Shown here piece after piece: positions 1 to 5,713 of a stretch of DNA of 7,094 nucleotides. The stretch is from contig HF989213.1 in assembly GCA_000431275.1 (NCBI GenBank), forward strand, positions 39,576 through 46,669, read 5' to 3'. The position numbers were made by a program, and so were the translations under genes. Source of the DNA: Prevotella sp. CAG:755 (GTDB taxonomy: Bacteria > Bacteroidota > Bacteroidia > Bacteroidales > Bacteroidaceae). Each line of letters starts with the position of its first letter. Within the stretch, counting starts at the first letter, position 1. Below the pieces are notes generated by a model. It ran no database searches. It was given only the letters and a program-made list of their open reading frames with translations, and was not told where the DNA came from.

Positions 1-342
1 GGCGAAGCCTCGTCATACTGGTTCTTCAACGACGTGAGCGGCAATGTCGGGACAGGTGATAGTCCTACGACGGATGGCATCTTGACCGGCATCAACGAGA
101 TGAATGACTTCGTCGTCGAAGAGCTGAACAATCGCGGACAGAATGCGGCCCTCGGTTTGATCTACATGTCGTATGCCAACCGAAACGGACAGGTGGGTCA
201 GCAGTATAAATGCGGCGAGCTGATCCAGTCCATCATCGACAACAACTTCCGCTTCCAGCTCCGCAAGGCCGGCGGTTCGTCCAGCCAGGCGCAGCATTAC
301 AACGCCACATACCAGAACGGCGGCGACGCCATCAGCCATTGA
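1..342 (+). CDS. 3' end of a probable PI-PLC-like secreted protein (partial)
   Basis: This frame is open from the first base of the window and stops at TGA 340-342, so only the last 113 residues of a longer protein are seen and its start lies outside. Visible landmarks are a WFFNDVSG segment near the beginning, a hydrophobic strand-like stretch ALGLIYMSYA, and a late segment ELIQSIIDNNFRF followed by a polar Gly/Ser/Gln-rich tail. From memory of the family, the W-F-x-N-x-x-SG motif, a GxxYMxYA strand and a terminal IIDNNF helix resemble the C-terminal part of Bacteroidetes phosphatidylinositol-specific phospholipase C X-domain proteins, which cleave inositol phospholipids or glycan anchors outside the cytoplasm. 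The two catalytic histidines of that family would lie upstream of the window, so catalysis cannot be judged. The coding frame is convincing; the family call is tentative. Confidence 0.55.
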   Translation, partial: GEASSYWFFNDVSGNVGTGDSPTTDGILTGINEMNDFVVEELNNRGQNAALGLIYMSYANRNGQVGQQYKCGELIQSIIDNNFRFQLRKAGGSSSQAQHYNATYQNGGDAISH

Positions 343-376
343 TGCCGCGCCGTAGTTGACCCTTGGGATTTTCCCG

Positions 377-404
377 TCCGCCCCGCCAGTTCCTGCGGGG
401 CGGA
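377..404 (+). terminator. Perfect 10-bp hairpin after the partial upstream gene
   Basis: TCCGCCCCGC (377-386) pairs perfectly with GCGGGGCGGA (395-404) around an eight-base loop, 34 bases after the stop codon at 342. The position fits a transcription terminator or 3'-end stabiliser of the upstream gene. No T-tract follows, so it is not a classical intrinsic terminator. Confidence 0.45.
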
Positions 405-420
405 TGCGGCGGCGTTAGCC

Positions 421-536
421 CGTAGGGGCGCCATTCATGACGCCCGGTGCCCCGCCGGGGCACAAGGCAACCGCCGCCCCGCCCGTTTCCGCGTGAATGC
501 GCCCGTCGTCCGGGCGTCACAAGTGGCGCCCCTACG
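421..536. repeat. 116-bp inverted-repeat element with 26-bp arms
   Basis: The left arm at 421-446 begins CGTAGGGGCGCCA; the right arm at 511-536 is its reverse complement with three differences in 26 bases. Each arm is itself nearly palindromic (GGGCG ... CGCCC). The arms differ at 434 and 437 in a compensating way: a T-A pair in the left arm corresponds to C-G in the right arm. The third difference, at 436, is in the loop. The 64-base centre starts with a perfect 7-bp hairpin (447-453 with 457-463). GTAGGGGCG-type palindromes are, as I recall, dispersed intergenic repeats in several phyla, so this is best read as a small non-coding repeat of REP or MITE type. No reading frame in it looks like a gene. 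Confidence 0.7.
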
Positions 537-691
537 TTTGGCGGCGAAAGCGGCGGGTTACGGCGTCCGTCACGGCATGGCGACCGGCCCCGTCGCTGCG
601 ACAGACGAAACGGGAACGGCTCCCGCCACGGACGGGACGGATGGGAAAATCCTGTGTGTAAACAGAAACGAAAAGGAATAAACCGATAACT

Positions 692-3325
692 ATGAACCGA
701 TACACGAACAAGAGTTTGCTCCTCGTGATGGCTGCGGCCGGACTGGCCGGTTGTGCCGATGAGGACTTGGTGAACGGTCCCGGTCGCGACACGGTGAAAA
801 TCGTGGCGCGCATGGCTCCGGCGGTGCAGACCCGCACCTGCGTGGGCGGCCCGGACATCGACGGCACGTCGACGGGCGTCCTCTGGTCGCCGGGCGACAC
901 CATCGGCGTCTTCGGCGACAGCGGCACGCGCAATGCCGGCTTTGTGAACCAGAGCACGGCGAACGTGGCCGAGGCCACCTTTGCGGGCCAGCTCGGCGCC
1001 GGCGAACGGCCGCAGTATGCCTACTATCCGTACAGCCCAGAGAACGCTTCGGCCAGCGCCACCGCCATTGCGGGCACGCTGCCGATGACGCAGCGGTTCG
1101 ACATGACGTCGGGCCGCCTCGAAGGCGACTACAAGGTGGGCACCCTGACACGCTGGGACGAGGACGGCAGTGAATTCACCTTCACCCACCTGTTCTCGCT
1201 GCTGCGCTTCACCATCGACGCCACCGGCACGCGCCTCGAGGGCGAACGCTTGGAGAGCATCACCCTGACCCTTCCCGACGGGCGCCAGCTCGGCGGCTCG
1301 TTCACCGTGGACGCCACGGCGGGCGGCGCCGTCGACTGGACCTCGCGTCCGGAGGCGGCCAACGTGCTGACCATGGACTGGACCGACCGCCCCGTGCTCG
1401 AAAGCGGCGCGAACTACACGGGCTACATCACCTGTGCGCCCGACGTGCACGAAGGCGACGAAATCCAGATCACCGTGCGCACCACGCAGTTCGAGGCCAC
1501 CTTTACGCGCGAGGCGCTCATGGACTTCAAGGCAAACAGCGTCTACACCTTCCCCCTCACGTTGTCGCTCTTCAAAGACATGGAGGTCAAGGCACGCCCT
1601 GTGTTCACGTCGTTCGTCTTCGCGGCGGCGGCCAATGAGGGCAAGATCCTCGGCAAACGCCTGGTGAACGACGGACTGCTGACGAAGGTCATCGACGTGG
1701 CCGGCGACACGCTCGCCATCGACGGGACGACGGTCTCGGGGTGCATCCCCTACCTCTACCGGTTCGACTTGGTGCCGACGTTCGCCACGCCCGAGGGCGT
1801 GACGGTCAAGGTCGACGGCGTGGAACAGGAGAGCGGCACGACGGTGCAGGATTTCAGCCAGCCCGTCACCTACACCCTGAGCAACGGGGAGCAGGAAGCG
1901 CAGTTCACCGTCGAGGTGAAGAACACGGGCTTGCCCGTGGTGGTGCTCGAGCAGGAAGGCGAGGGCGACACGCGTTGGGACGCGGCCGACCTGATGGTCT
2001 ACGGCAAGGAGGCCGAATGGGCGAAGACGGACAAGGTCTCCGTCTATGAAGCCGACGGCACGGTCGACGTGGACCGCGTGGACGCCGGTTTCCGCCTGCG
2101 CGGCAACTCGACGCAAGAGTATCCCAAGCTGCCTTTCGCCATCAAGTTCGACAAGAAGCAGTCGGTGCTCGGCATGCCTAAACACAAGCGCTGGGTGCTG
2201 CTGGCCAACTGGATGGACCGCACGATGCTGCGCAACGCCGTGGCGTTCGAGATAGCCCACCGGACGGCCGACGCCTTCGGCGACGGCTTGGGCTGGAACC
2301 CGAGGGGCACGAACGTGGAGGTGGTCTACAACGGCCGCCACGTGGGCAACTACTACCTCTGTGAGCAGATCAAGATCGACGGCGACCGCCTCGACATCAA
2401 GGACTGCTATGAGGATGTGGTTGAAGACATGGGCGAGGGCAGCGTGACGCCCGCCGACTGCGGCTACCTGCTGGAGTTTGACGACGGCTACGACGAGAAC
2501 TGCAAGTTCATCACCAACCGTCGCTACCTGCCCTGCCAGCTGAAAGACGATGTGCCTTGGGAGAGCAGTTCCGCGTTCCGCACGTTTGTGGAAGACAAGG
2601 TGAACGGTGTCGAGGACGCCCTTGCGGACGGGGATTATGCCCGCGTCTATGAGCTGCTCGACATGAACTCGGTCATCGACCAGTTCTTTGTGTGGGAGCT
2701 GACGATGAACAACGAGTATCGTCACCCGAAGAGCCTCTACATGTACATCAACGGCGACAGCAAGCTCTTTGCCGGTCCGGTCTGGGACTTCGACTTCCAG
2801 ACCTTCCCGAACGAGGAGAACATCGTCAAGCTGCGGCCTGAGTACGGCATCACGACGGGCGGGGAAAGCGGCCTCATCACCGACCTGCCCGACTTCGGCG
2901 AGTGGATGTATGCCAACTCGGCACCCGACGCGGGAAATTGGTGGGGTGGGAAACCCTCGTCGCCCGACAAGTTCGACGCGCCCTACATGTGGTATCCGCT
3001 CCTGTTCAAGGATGAGTCGTTCCGCCAGCGTGTGAAGGAACGTTGGATCACGATCTATCCTGCCCTGCTCAGTGTGGCGGAAGAGATCCGGCAGTTGGGC
3101 GAGGCAAACCGCCTGTCCGACCGATTCAACGAGGCCATATGGCCGCTTGACGGCGCAAGCCGCAAGGGCGGCAACCCGCAGCTGGGCTACTTGCCCGACG
3201 TCAACGGCGACGAGCGCATGACCTATGACGAGGCCATCCGGAACTTGGAAGCTGTCTTCTCGGCCCGTCTGGCCGGTTTGAACAGCCTGATCACCTCCGG
3301 CTCGTTCGTGACGGACGCCAAGTGA
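692..3325 (+). CDS. Surface-type lipoprotein with fimbrillin-like, Ig-like and CotH kinase domains
   Basis: This 877-residue protein begins with a lipoprotein signal: basic start, hydrophobic core and lipobox LAGC with the lipid-bearing Cys21. The next residues A-D-E-D resemble the acidic export tag of Bacteroidota surface lipoproteins. Residues about 30-295 look like a fimbrillin/Mfa-like domain (LWSPGDTIGVFGDSG, then YAYYPYSPE, ending NSVYTFPLTL). Residues about 300-420 look like an Ig-like linker ending VEVKNTGLPVVVL. From about 440 comes a CotH domain: RGNST (470-474), PKLPFAIKF (478-486), WVLLAN with LRN (501-515), GNYYLCEQIKI (552-562), GYLLEFD (591-597) and VWDFDF (697-702). CotH proteins are atypical protein kinases, known from phosphorylation of spore-coat proteins in Bacillus; D699 and D701 are probable metal ligands here. 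A DVNGDERMTYDE stretch (836-847) fits an EF-hand spacing. The substrate is unknown. The ATG at 692 is chosen because it gives the complete lipoprotein signal; no Shine-Dalgarno is present. Confidence 0.88.
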   Translation: MNRYTNKSLLLVMAAAGLAGCADEDLVNGPGRDTVKIVARMAPAVQTRTCVGGPDIDGTSTGVLWSPGDTIGVFGDSGTRNAGFVNQSTANVAEATFAGQLGAGERPQYAYYPYSPENASASATAIAGTLPMTQRFDMTSGRLEGDYKVGTLTRWDEDGSEFTFTHLFSLLRFTIDATGTRLEGERLESITLTLPDGRQLGGSFTVDATAGGAVDWTSRPEAANVLTMDWTDRPVLESGANYTGYITCAPDVHEGDEIQITVRTTQFEATFTREALMDFKANSVYTFPLTLSLFKDMEVKARPVFTSFVFAAAANEGKILGKRLVNDGLLTKVIDVAGDTLAIDGTTVSGCIPYLYRFDLVPTFATPEGVTVKVDGVEQESGTTVQDFSQPVTYTLSNGEQEAQFTVEVKNTGLPVVVLEQEGEGDTRWDAADLMVYGKEAEWAKTDKVSVYEADGTVDVDRVDAGFRLRGNSTQEYPKLPFAIKFDKKQSVLGMPKHKRWVLLANWMDRTMLRNAVAFEIAHRTADAFGDGLGWNPRGTNVEVVYNGRHVGNYYLCEQIKIDGDRLDIKDCYEDVVEDMGEGSVTPADCGYLLEFDDGYDENCKFITNRRYLPCQLKDDVPWESSSAFRTFVEDKVNGVEDALADGDYARVYELLDMNSVIDQFFVWELTMNNEYRHPKSLYMYINGDSKLFAGPVWDFDFQTFPNEENIVKLRPEYGITTGGESGLITDLPDFGEWMYANSAPDAGNWWGGKPSSPDKFDAPYMWYPLLFKDESFRQRVKERWITIYPALLSVAEEIRQLGEANRLSDRFNEAIWPLDGASRKGGNPQLGYLPDVNGDERMTYDEAIRNLEAVFSARLAGLNSLITSGSFVTDAK

Positions 3326-3364
3326 GTGTATCGGTAAAAAGCAAATAACTAACCAACGAATGAT

Positions 3365-4564
3365 ATGATAAAGAAAACAATGCTGGCCGCCCTGGCTTTG
3401 GCGGCCTCAGGCACGGCGATGGCGCAAGAGGCGCAGACCGTGCAGAACGGCGATTTCACCGAAACGGTGGAATACAGCACGGACAAATTCAAGGTGGAGA
3501 CGAACCGCTTCTGGAGCAACTGGTTCGTGAGCGCCGGCGGAGGTGTGAACCTCTACTTCGGCGACCACGACAAGCAGGTGAAGTTCGGCAAGCGTCTGGC
3601 TCCCGCCGTTGACGTTGCCATCGGCAAATGGTTCACACCGGGCATCGGAGTCCGCTTTGCTTACAGCGGCCTTTCGGTCAAGGGCGCCACTCAGACAGGC
3701 ATCCACTCCACCGGTGAGGAGGTGCCAGGAAAGGGCGGCTACGGCTACTGGCTGACGAAGCAGAAGTTCAACTACTTCAACTTCCACCTGGACGCGATGT
3801 TCAACGTCTCGAACCTGCTGTTCGGCTACAACCCGAACCGCGTCTACTCGCTGAGCCCCTATGTGGGCCTCGGCGTGATGAAGACGAACGACACGCCGAA
3901 GGCCACGGAGATCGCCGGCCACTTCGGCCTTCTGAACTCGTTCCGCCTCTGCGACGCCTTGGACCTGAACCTCGACATCCGCGGCACGCTCGTGAGCGAC
4001 GCCTTCGACGGCGAGAACTCCGGCCGTGGTGGCGAGGGCATGCTCTCGGCGACGGTCGGCCTGACGTACAAGTTCAAGAAGCGTGGCTGGGACAAGGCCA
4101 AGACGGTGGTCCGCATCGACAACCGTGCCATCAACGCGCTGCGCCAGCAGCTGTCTGACGCCGAGGCCGAGAACGAGCGCCTGAAACGCGCGCTGGCCGA
4201 GGGCAACCGCGAGAAGGCGAAGGAAATCGTGACGAGGGCATCGGCCAACCTCGTGACATTCCCGATCGGCAAGGCAACGCTCTCGAACGAGGCCCGCGCC
4301 AACCTGGGCATGATGGCCGAAGCCATCAAGTCGGGCGACAAGAGCGTGGTCTACACCATCACGGGCTATGCCGACGCCGGCACGGGCAGCAAGCGCATCA
4401 ACGAACGCCTGAGCAAGCGCCGCGCCGAAGCCGTGTTCAACTGCCTTGTGAAGGAGTTCGGCGTGAGCGAGAGCCAGCTTCGCGTGGACCACAAGGGCGG
4501 CGTGGACAACATGTTCTACGACGACCCGCGCCTGAGCCGCGCCGTCATCACGAAGGCCAACTGA
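3365..4564 (+). CDS. OmpA-family outer membrane protein, Bacteroides type
   Basis: This 399-residue protein starts with a cleavable signal peptide, probably cut after AMA (residues 18-20). Residues about 45-238 alternate polar and hydrophobic residues with many Gly and aromatic residues and end in VGLTYKFKK, as in an eight-stranded outer membrane barrel. Residues about 256-287 (INALRQQLSDAEAENERLKR and on) form a heptad-like coiled coil. The C-terminal OmpA domain (about 300-399) has TITGYADAG, INERLSKRRAEAV and a terminal DNMFYDDPRLSRAVI typical of Bacteroidales OmpA proteins. D337 and R353 align with Escherichia coli D271 and R286, which bind diaminopimelate of peptidoglycan; spacing is one residue longer. 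The likely job is to anchor the outer membrane to the cell wall. It follows the CotH gene by 39 bases with no terminator or recognisable promoter between, so co-transcription is inferred. Confidence 0.93.
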   Translation: MIKKTMLAALALAASGTAMAQEAQTVQNGDFTETVEYSTDKFKVETNRFWSNWFVSAGGGVNLYFGDHDKQVKFGKRLAPAVDVAIGKWFTPGIGVRFAYSGLSVKGATQTGIHSTGEEVPGKGGYGYWLTKQKFNYFNFHLDAMFNVSNLLFGYNPNRVYSLSPYVGLGVMKTNDTPKATEIAGHFGLLNSFRLCDALDLNLDIRGTLVSDAFDGENSGRGGEGMLSATVGLTYKFKKRGWDKAKTVVRIDNRAINALRQQLSDAEAENERLKRALAEGNREKAKEIVTRASANLVTFPIGKATLSNEARANLGMMAEAIKSGDKSVVYTITGYADAGTGSKRINERLSKRRAEAVFNCLVKEFGVSESQLRVDHKGGVDNMFYDDPRLSRAVITKAN

Positions 4565-4570
4565 TCACCG

Positions 4571-4598
4571 CATGCCGGCGGCCCGCCCCGCCGGCATG
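4571..4598 (+). terminator. GC-rich hairpin just after the OmpA gene
   Basis: CATGCCGGCG (4571-4580) pairs perfectly with CGCCGGCATG (4589-4598) around an eight-base loop, seven bases after the OmpA stop codon. No T-tract follows, so it may stabilise the 3' end of the message or slow polymerase ahead of the stronger terminator 30 bases downstream. Confidence 0.55.
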
Positions 4599-4627
4599 AC
4601 CTCAGCGAGCGCACCGCGCTTTGACCC

Positions 4628-4682
4628 AAAAGGCCTCCGGAAGCGAGGGAACGGAAGTTCCCCGCCTCCGGAGGCCTTTTTT
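4628..4682 (+). terminator. Strong rho-independent terminator with nested GGAA-capped stem
   Basis: AAAAGGCCTCCGGA (4628-4641) pairs perfectly with TCCGGAGGCCTTTT (4667-4680) and runs into six T residues (4677-4682). Inside the loop GCG (4643-4645) pairs with CGC (4663-4665) and GGGAAC (4647-4652) with GTTCCC (4657-4662), closing on a GGAA loop of the stable GNRA type; one A is bulged at 4646. The A-run on the left arm would give a T-run on the other strand, so it could work in both directions. It ends the CotH-OmpA unit and isolates the toxin-antitoxin cassette that follows. Confidence 0.92.
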
Positions 4683-4732
4683 CGTATGCGGGGGAGCGTG
4701 GGGGGAGGATATCTTGCAGGTGAAGTATCTTT

Positions 4733-4744
4733 CTCTTCTAAGAG
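4733..4744. promoter_or_regulatory. Small inverted repeat next to the -33 element, possible operator
   Basis: CTCTT (4733-4737) and AAGAG (4740-4744) form a 5-bp inverted repeat with a 2-base spacer, touching the -33 element at 4745. Antitoxins of the XRE class usually repress their own promoter by binding such palindromes, so this is a candidate operator. It is short and I see no second copy. Confidence 0.3.
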
Positions 4745-4776
4745 TTTGCTTATGTGGAAACTGTTCGGTATCTTTG
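4745..4776 (+). promoter_or_regulatory. Bacteroides-type promoter of the toxin-antitoxin operon
   Basis: TTTG at 4745-4748 and TATCTTTG at 4769-4776 match the Bacteroides primary sigma factor consensus (-33 TTTG, -7 TAnnTTTG) exactly, with a 20-base spacer. Transcription would start around 4781-4784, leaving a leader of only about 15 bases before the ATG at 4798. This supports that start and argues against the in-frame extension back to 4621. Confidence 0.75.
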
Positions 4777-4797
4777 CTGCGTTATCATATATTTTCA

Positions 4798-5142
4798 ATG
4801 GGTGGACGCAAGATTAGAATAGCATTAATGGACGCAGCGAGGGAGTTTGTGTTCTCCTTACCGGAAAAGGCTCAAAAGAAAATAACCTACAACCTCCTTA
4901 AAGTGGAGGGTGGTGAAATGGATAAAGAGCTTTTCAAGAAATTGGAGAATACCGAGATATGGGAGTTCCGGACGCTGTTTAATGGGTTATGTTACCGCTT
5001 GTTCGCCTTTTGGGACACGGAAATGGAAGCGTTGGTGGTGGCTACTCACGGCATGGTGAAAAAGACACAGAAAACGCCTAAGAAAGAGATTGAAAAAGCG
5101 GAGGCATTGAGGAAAGAATACTTCAACAATAAAAACAAATAG
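4798..5142 (+). CDS. RelE/HigB-family (Gp49-like) toxin of a type II toxin-antitoxin pair
   Basis: The 114-residue product has the features of the phage-derived Gp49-like/HigB branch of the RelE/ParE superfamily: ELFKKLENTEIWEFRTLF (44-61), YRLFAFWD (66-73), then ATHGMVKKTQKTP (82-94) and a basic C-terminal helix KEIEKAEALRKEYF. Family members cut mRNA at the ribosome, using basic and polar residues; R58, R67, H84, K88 and K89 are candidates here, by family analogy. The frame is open upstream to an ATG at 4621, but that stretch includes the terminator and promoter, so I start at 4798. The antitoxin gene follows after two bases, in the toxin-first order typical of HigBA. Base composition is clearly more AT-rich than in the flanking genes, suggesting horizontal acquisition. 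The reading frame looks intact. Confidence 0.9.
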   Translation: MGGRKIRIALMDAAREFVFSLPEKAQKKITYNLLKVEGGEMDKELFKKLENTEIWEFRTLFNGLCYRLFAFWDTEMEALVVATHGMVKKTQKTPKKEIEKAEALRKEYFNNKNK

Positions 5143-5144
5143 TT

Positions 5145-5477
5145 ATGGCAAAGATGGACTTGACCCCGCTGAGTGTGGTGGTAGATGAAGTATGGGGAGA
5201 AAAAGGCACTCCCGAAAGGGATGCTATGGAAGCCCGGCTCAAAGAGGATTTGCAGGCTTACTATATCGGGGAGGCTATCAAGGCAGAACGGCTCAAACAG
5301 CACCTTACGCAGGAAGAGTTGGGCGCAAAAATTGGTGTTAAGAAGTCGCAAATATCCAAACTTGAAAGCGGTAAATGTATAATCACGCTCCCTACTATGA
5401 GTAAAGTTTTTAAGGCGTTGGGGTTCGGATCTGCTTCCCTTGATCTGGGGATAGGCGGAAAAGTTACGTTATGGTAG
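5145..5477 (+). CDS. XRE/HigA-family antitoxin with helix-turn-helix
   Basis: The 110-residue product carries an N-terminal segment of about 40 residues followed by a classical XRE/Cro helix-turn-helix: IKAERLKQHL (45-54), first helix of the motif TQEELGAKIG (55-64), turn at V65, recognition helix KSQISKLESG (67-76), then TLPTMSKVFKALGF (81-94). HigA-type antitoxins bind and neutralise the toxin and repress the shared promoter through this domain. The gene starts two bases after the toxin stop, so the two are almost certainly translated from one message. It shares the AT-richer composition of the toxin gene and is followed by its own terminator. The last 16 residues are Gly-rich and end in KVTLW, beyond the HTH core. 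Confidence 0.92.
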   Translation: MAKMDLTPLSVVVDEVWGEKGTPERDAMEARLKEDLQAYYIGEAIKAERLKQHLTQEELGAKIGVKKSQISKLESGKCIITLPTMSKVFKALGFGSASLDLGIGGKVTLW

Positions 5478-5505
5478 GACTGCGGGATGATCACGGCAAG
5501 AGGCG

Positions 5506-5535
5506 GGAGGATGTTGTTTGACATCCTCCTTTTTT
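5506..5535 (+). terminator. Intrinsic terminator of the toxin-antitoxin operon
   Basis: GGAGGATGT (5506-5514) pairs perfectly with ACATCCTCC (5521-5529) around a six-base loop, followed by six T residues (5530-5535). It lies 28 bases after the antitoxin stop codon. An outer stem CACGGCAA (5493-5500) with TTGTCGTG (5534-5541), with one G-T pair, could extend it but would tie up part of the T-tract. Confidence 0.9.
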
Positions 5536-5635
5536 GTCGTGCCATGCTTGTGCAGGTGGGAGGATGTGTCAGGTGTGGTTAACGCGGTGTTCAGGGATTG
5601 TGTTTGTTTTGGGCGCTGGCCATCCGTGCATCAAG

Positions 5636-5683
5636 AACGGCGCCCCAGCGTCTGCGGGTGGGGCAGAACGTTGGGGCGCCGTT
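5636..5683. terminator. Long hairpin between converging genes, likely ackA terminator
   Basis: Bases 5636-5651 pair with 5668-5683 over 16 positions with a single G-T pair, and CTGC (5652-5655) with GCAG (5663-5666) extends the stem past one bulged base. It lies 30 bases beyond the ackA stop codon, between ackA and the converging toxin-antitoxin cassette, which already has its own terminator; so it most likely ends ackA transcription and may serve both strands. The T-runs are weak: four T residues in the plus direction and TTCTT in the minus direction. Confidence 0.65.
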
Positions 5684-5713
5684 TTGTGTGTCCGGCGAAA
5701 TCGCGGGTGGGAT

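Larger units (their letters stand above)
343..691. other. 349-base non-coding gap upstream of the CotH lipoprotein gene
   Basis: Between the partial gene and the CotH gene there is a hairpin at 377-404, the inverted-repeat element at 421-536, and then about 115 GC-rich bases with only short imperfect repeats. The last 40 bases turn A-rich (from about 652), the usual look of a Bacteroidota leader upstream of an ATG. The octamer TACGTTTG at 533-540 matches the Bacteroides -7 consensus TAnnTTTG, but no TTTG lies 19-21 bases upstream and it overlaps the repeat arm, so I do not call it a promoter. The short open frames here look like chance products of high GC. Confidence 0.6.

Noticed and set aside
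533..540. TACGTTTG as the -7 element of a CotH gene promoter
   Set aside because: It matches TAnnTTTG, but no TTTG lies 19-21 bases upstream and it overlaps the edge of the repeat arm, so the match may be chance.
447..689. Short plus-strand frames in the gap before the CotH gene
   Set aside because: They are Arg/Pro/Gly-rich, lie across the inverted repeat and hairpins, and have no start context or family resemblance.
332..2725. 797-codon open frame on the minus strand opposite the CotH gene
   Set aside because: It is a by-product of strong GC bias at third positions of the plus-strand gene. Its product is low-complexity (Val, Ala, His, Arg rich) with no recognisable domain, while the plus strand has clear motifs throughout.
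3407..4492. 361-codon minus-strand frame opposite the OmpA gene
   Set aside because: Same GC-driven shadow effect; no domain is recognisable and the plus strand encodes a clear OmpA protein.
4621..4797. Upstream extension of the toxin gene to an ATG at 4621
   Set aside because: The extension would translate through the terminator at 4628-4682 and the promoter at 4745-4776, and it adds residues not found in the family as I know it.
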